A stretch of DNA of 6,174 nucleotides from the NCBI GenBank assembly GCA_964424205.1, contig CAYRIF010000234.1:1-6174 (forward strand), given 5' to 3'. The translations under genes and the position numbers were made by a program. Positions 6,119 through 6,174 of this stretch are shown here, piece by piece. This stretch comes from CAYRIF01 sp964424205. GTDB taxonomy: Bacteria; Bacteroidota; Bacteroidia; Cytophagales; Cyclobacteriaceae. The notes beneath the pieces were generated by a model. It searched no databases, was not told the origin of the DNA, and saw only the letters and a list, made by a program, of their open reading frames with translations. How positions within the stretch are numbered: the stretch's first letter is position 1; each line of letters opens with the position of its first letter.

Positions 6119-6174
6119 TTACGTTGTAGGTAATCCAAGAATGATGAAAAACACCCAAAGTATTGAAAAGTAAA

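Noticed and set aside
6141..6173. Tiny plus-strand frame starting ATGATG, 10 codons then TAA
   Set aside because: It is too short to support as a gene, with no ribosome-binding signal or recognisable leader-peptide features such as repeated codons.

Overview
The window looks like ordinary chromosomal DNA from a member of the Bacteroidota, perhaps Cytophagales- or Chitinophagales-like; the exact order cannot be settled from the sequence. The evidence is AT-rich intergenic DNA, no Shine-Dalgarno sequences before the starts, promoter candidates of the Bacteroidota type (TTG, about 16-20 bases, TAnnTTTG), and protein sequences that read like Bacteroidota versions of LolD, YebC and SucC.

Positions 1-4377 hold five genes, all on the minus strand. 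In order of transcription they are lolD (ATPase of the lipoprotein-releasing ABC system), an EamA-type membrane transporter 5 bases after it, yebC (conserved translation or transcription factor) with its own promoter candidate, a small secreted protein with a TIMP/netrin-like cysteine pattern 12 bases after yebC, and an S41-family peptidase lipoprotein that runs off the left edge of the window. The spacing suggests two transcription units, lolD-EamA and yebC-NTR-(S41), possibly with read-through between them.

Positions 4378-4758 form a divergent intergenic region. It holds outward-facing promoter candidates for lolD and sucC and, between them, a compact repeat-like element (4520-4625) with three short palindromes. 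This is the most unusual non-coding structure in the window.

Positions 4759-5970 encode sucC, the beta subunit of succinyl-CoA synthetase (TCA cycle), on the plus strand. A long hairpin terminator at 5995-6038 follows it directly, so sucC appears to be a single-gene unit with no sucD beside it. The last 136 bases carry no recognisable gene, only one well-paired hairpin (6095-6118).

No tRNA, rRNA, CRISPR array, insertion sequence or phage gene is visible. I see no convincing new multi-gene system. The items most worth checking are the intergenic repeat element, the small TIMP-like protein next to a secreted protease, and the lysine-rich insert in that protease.
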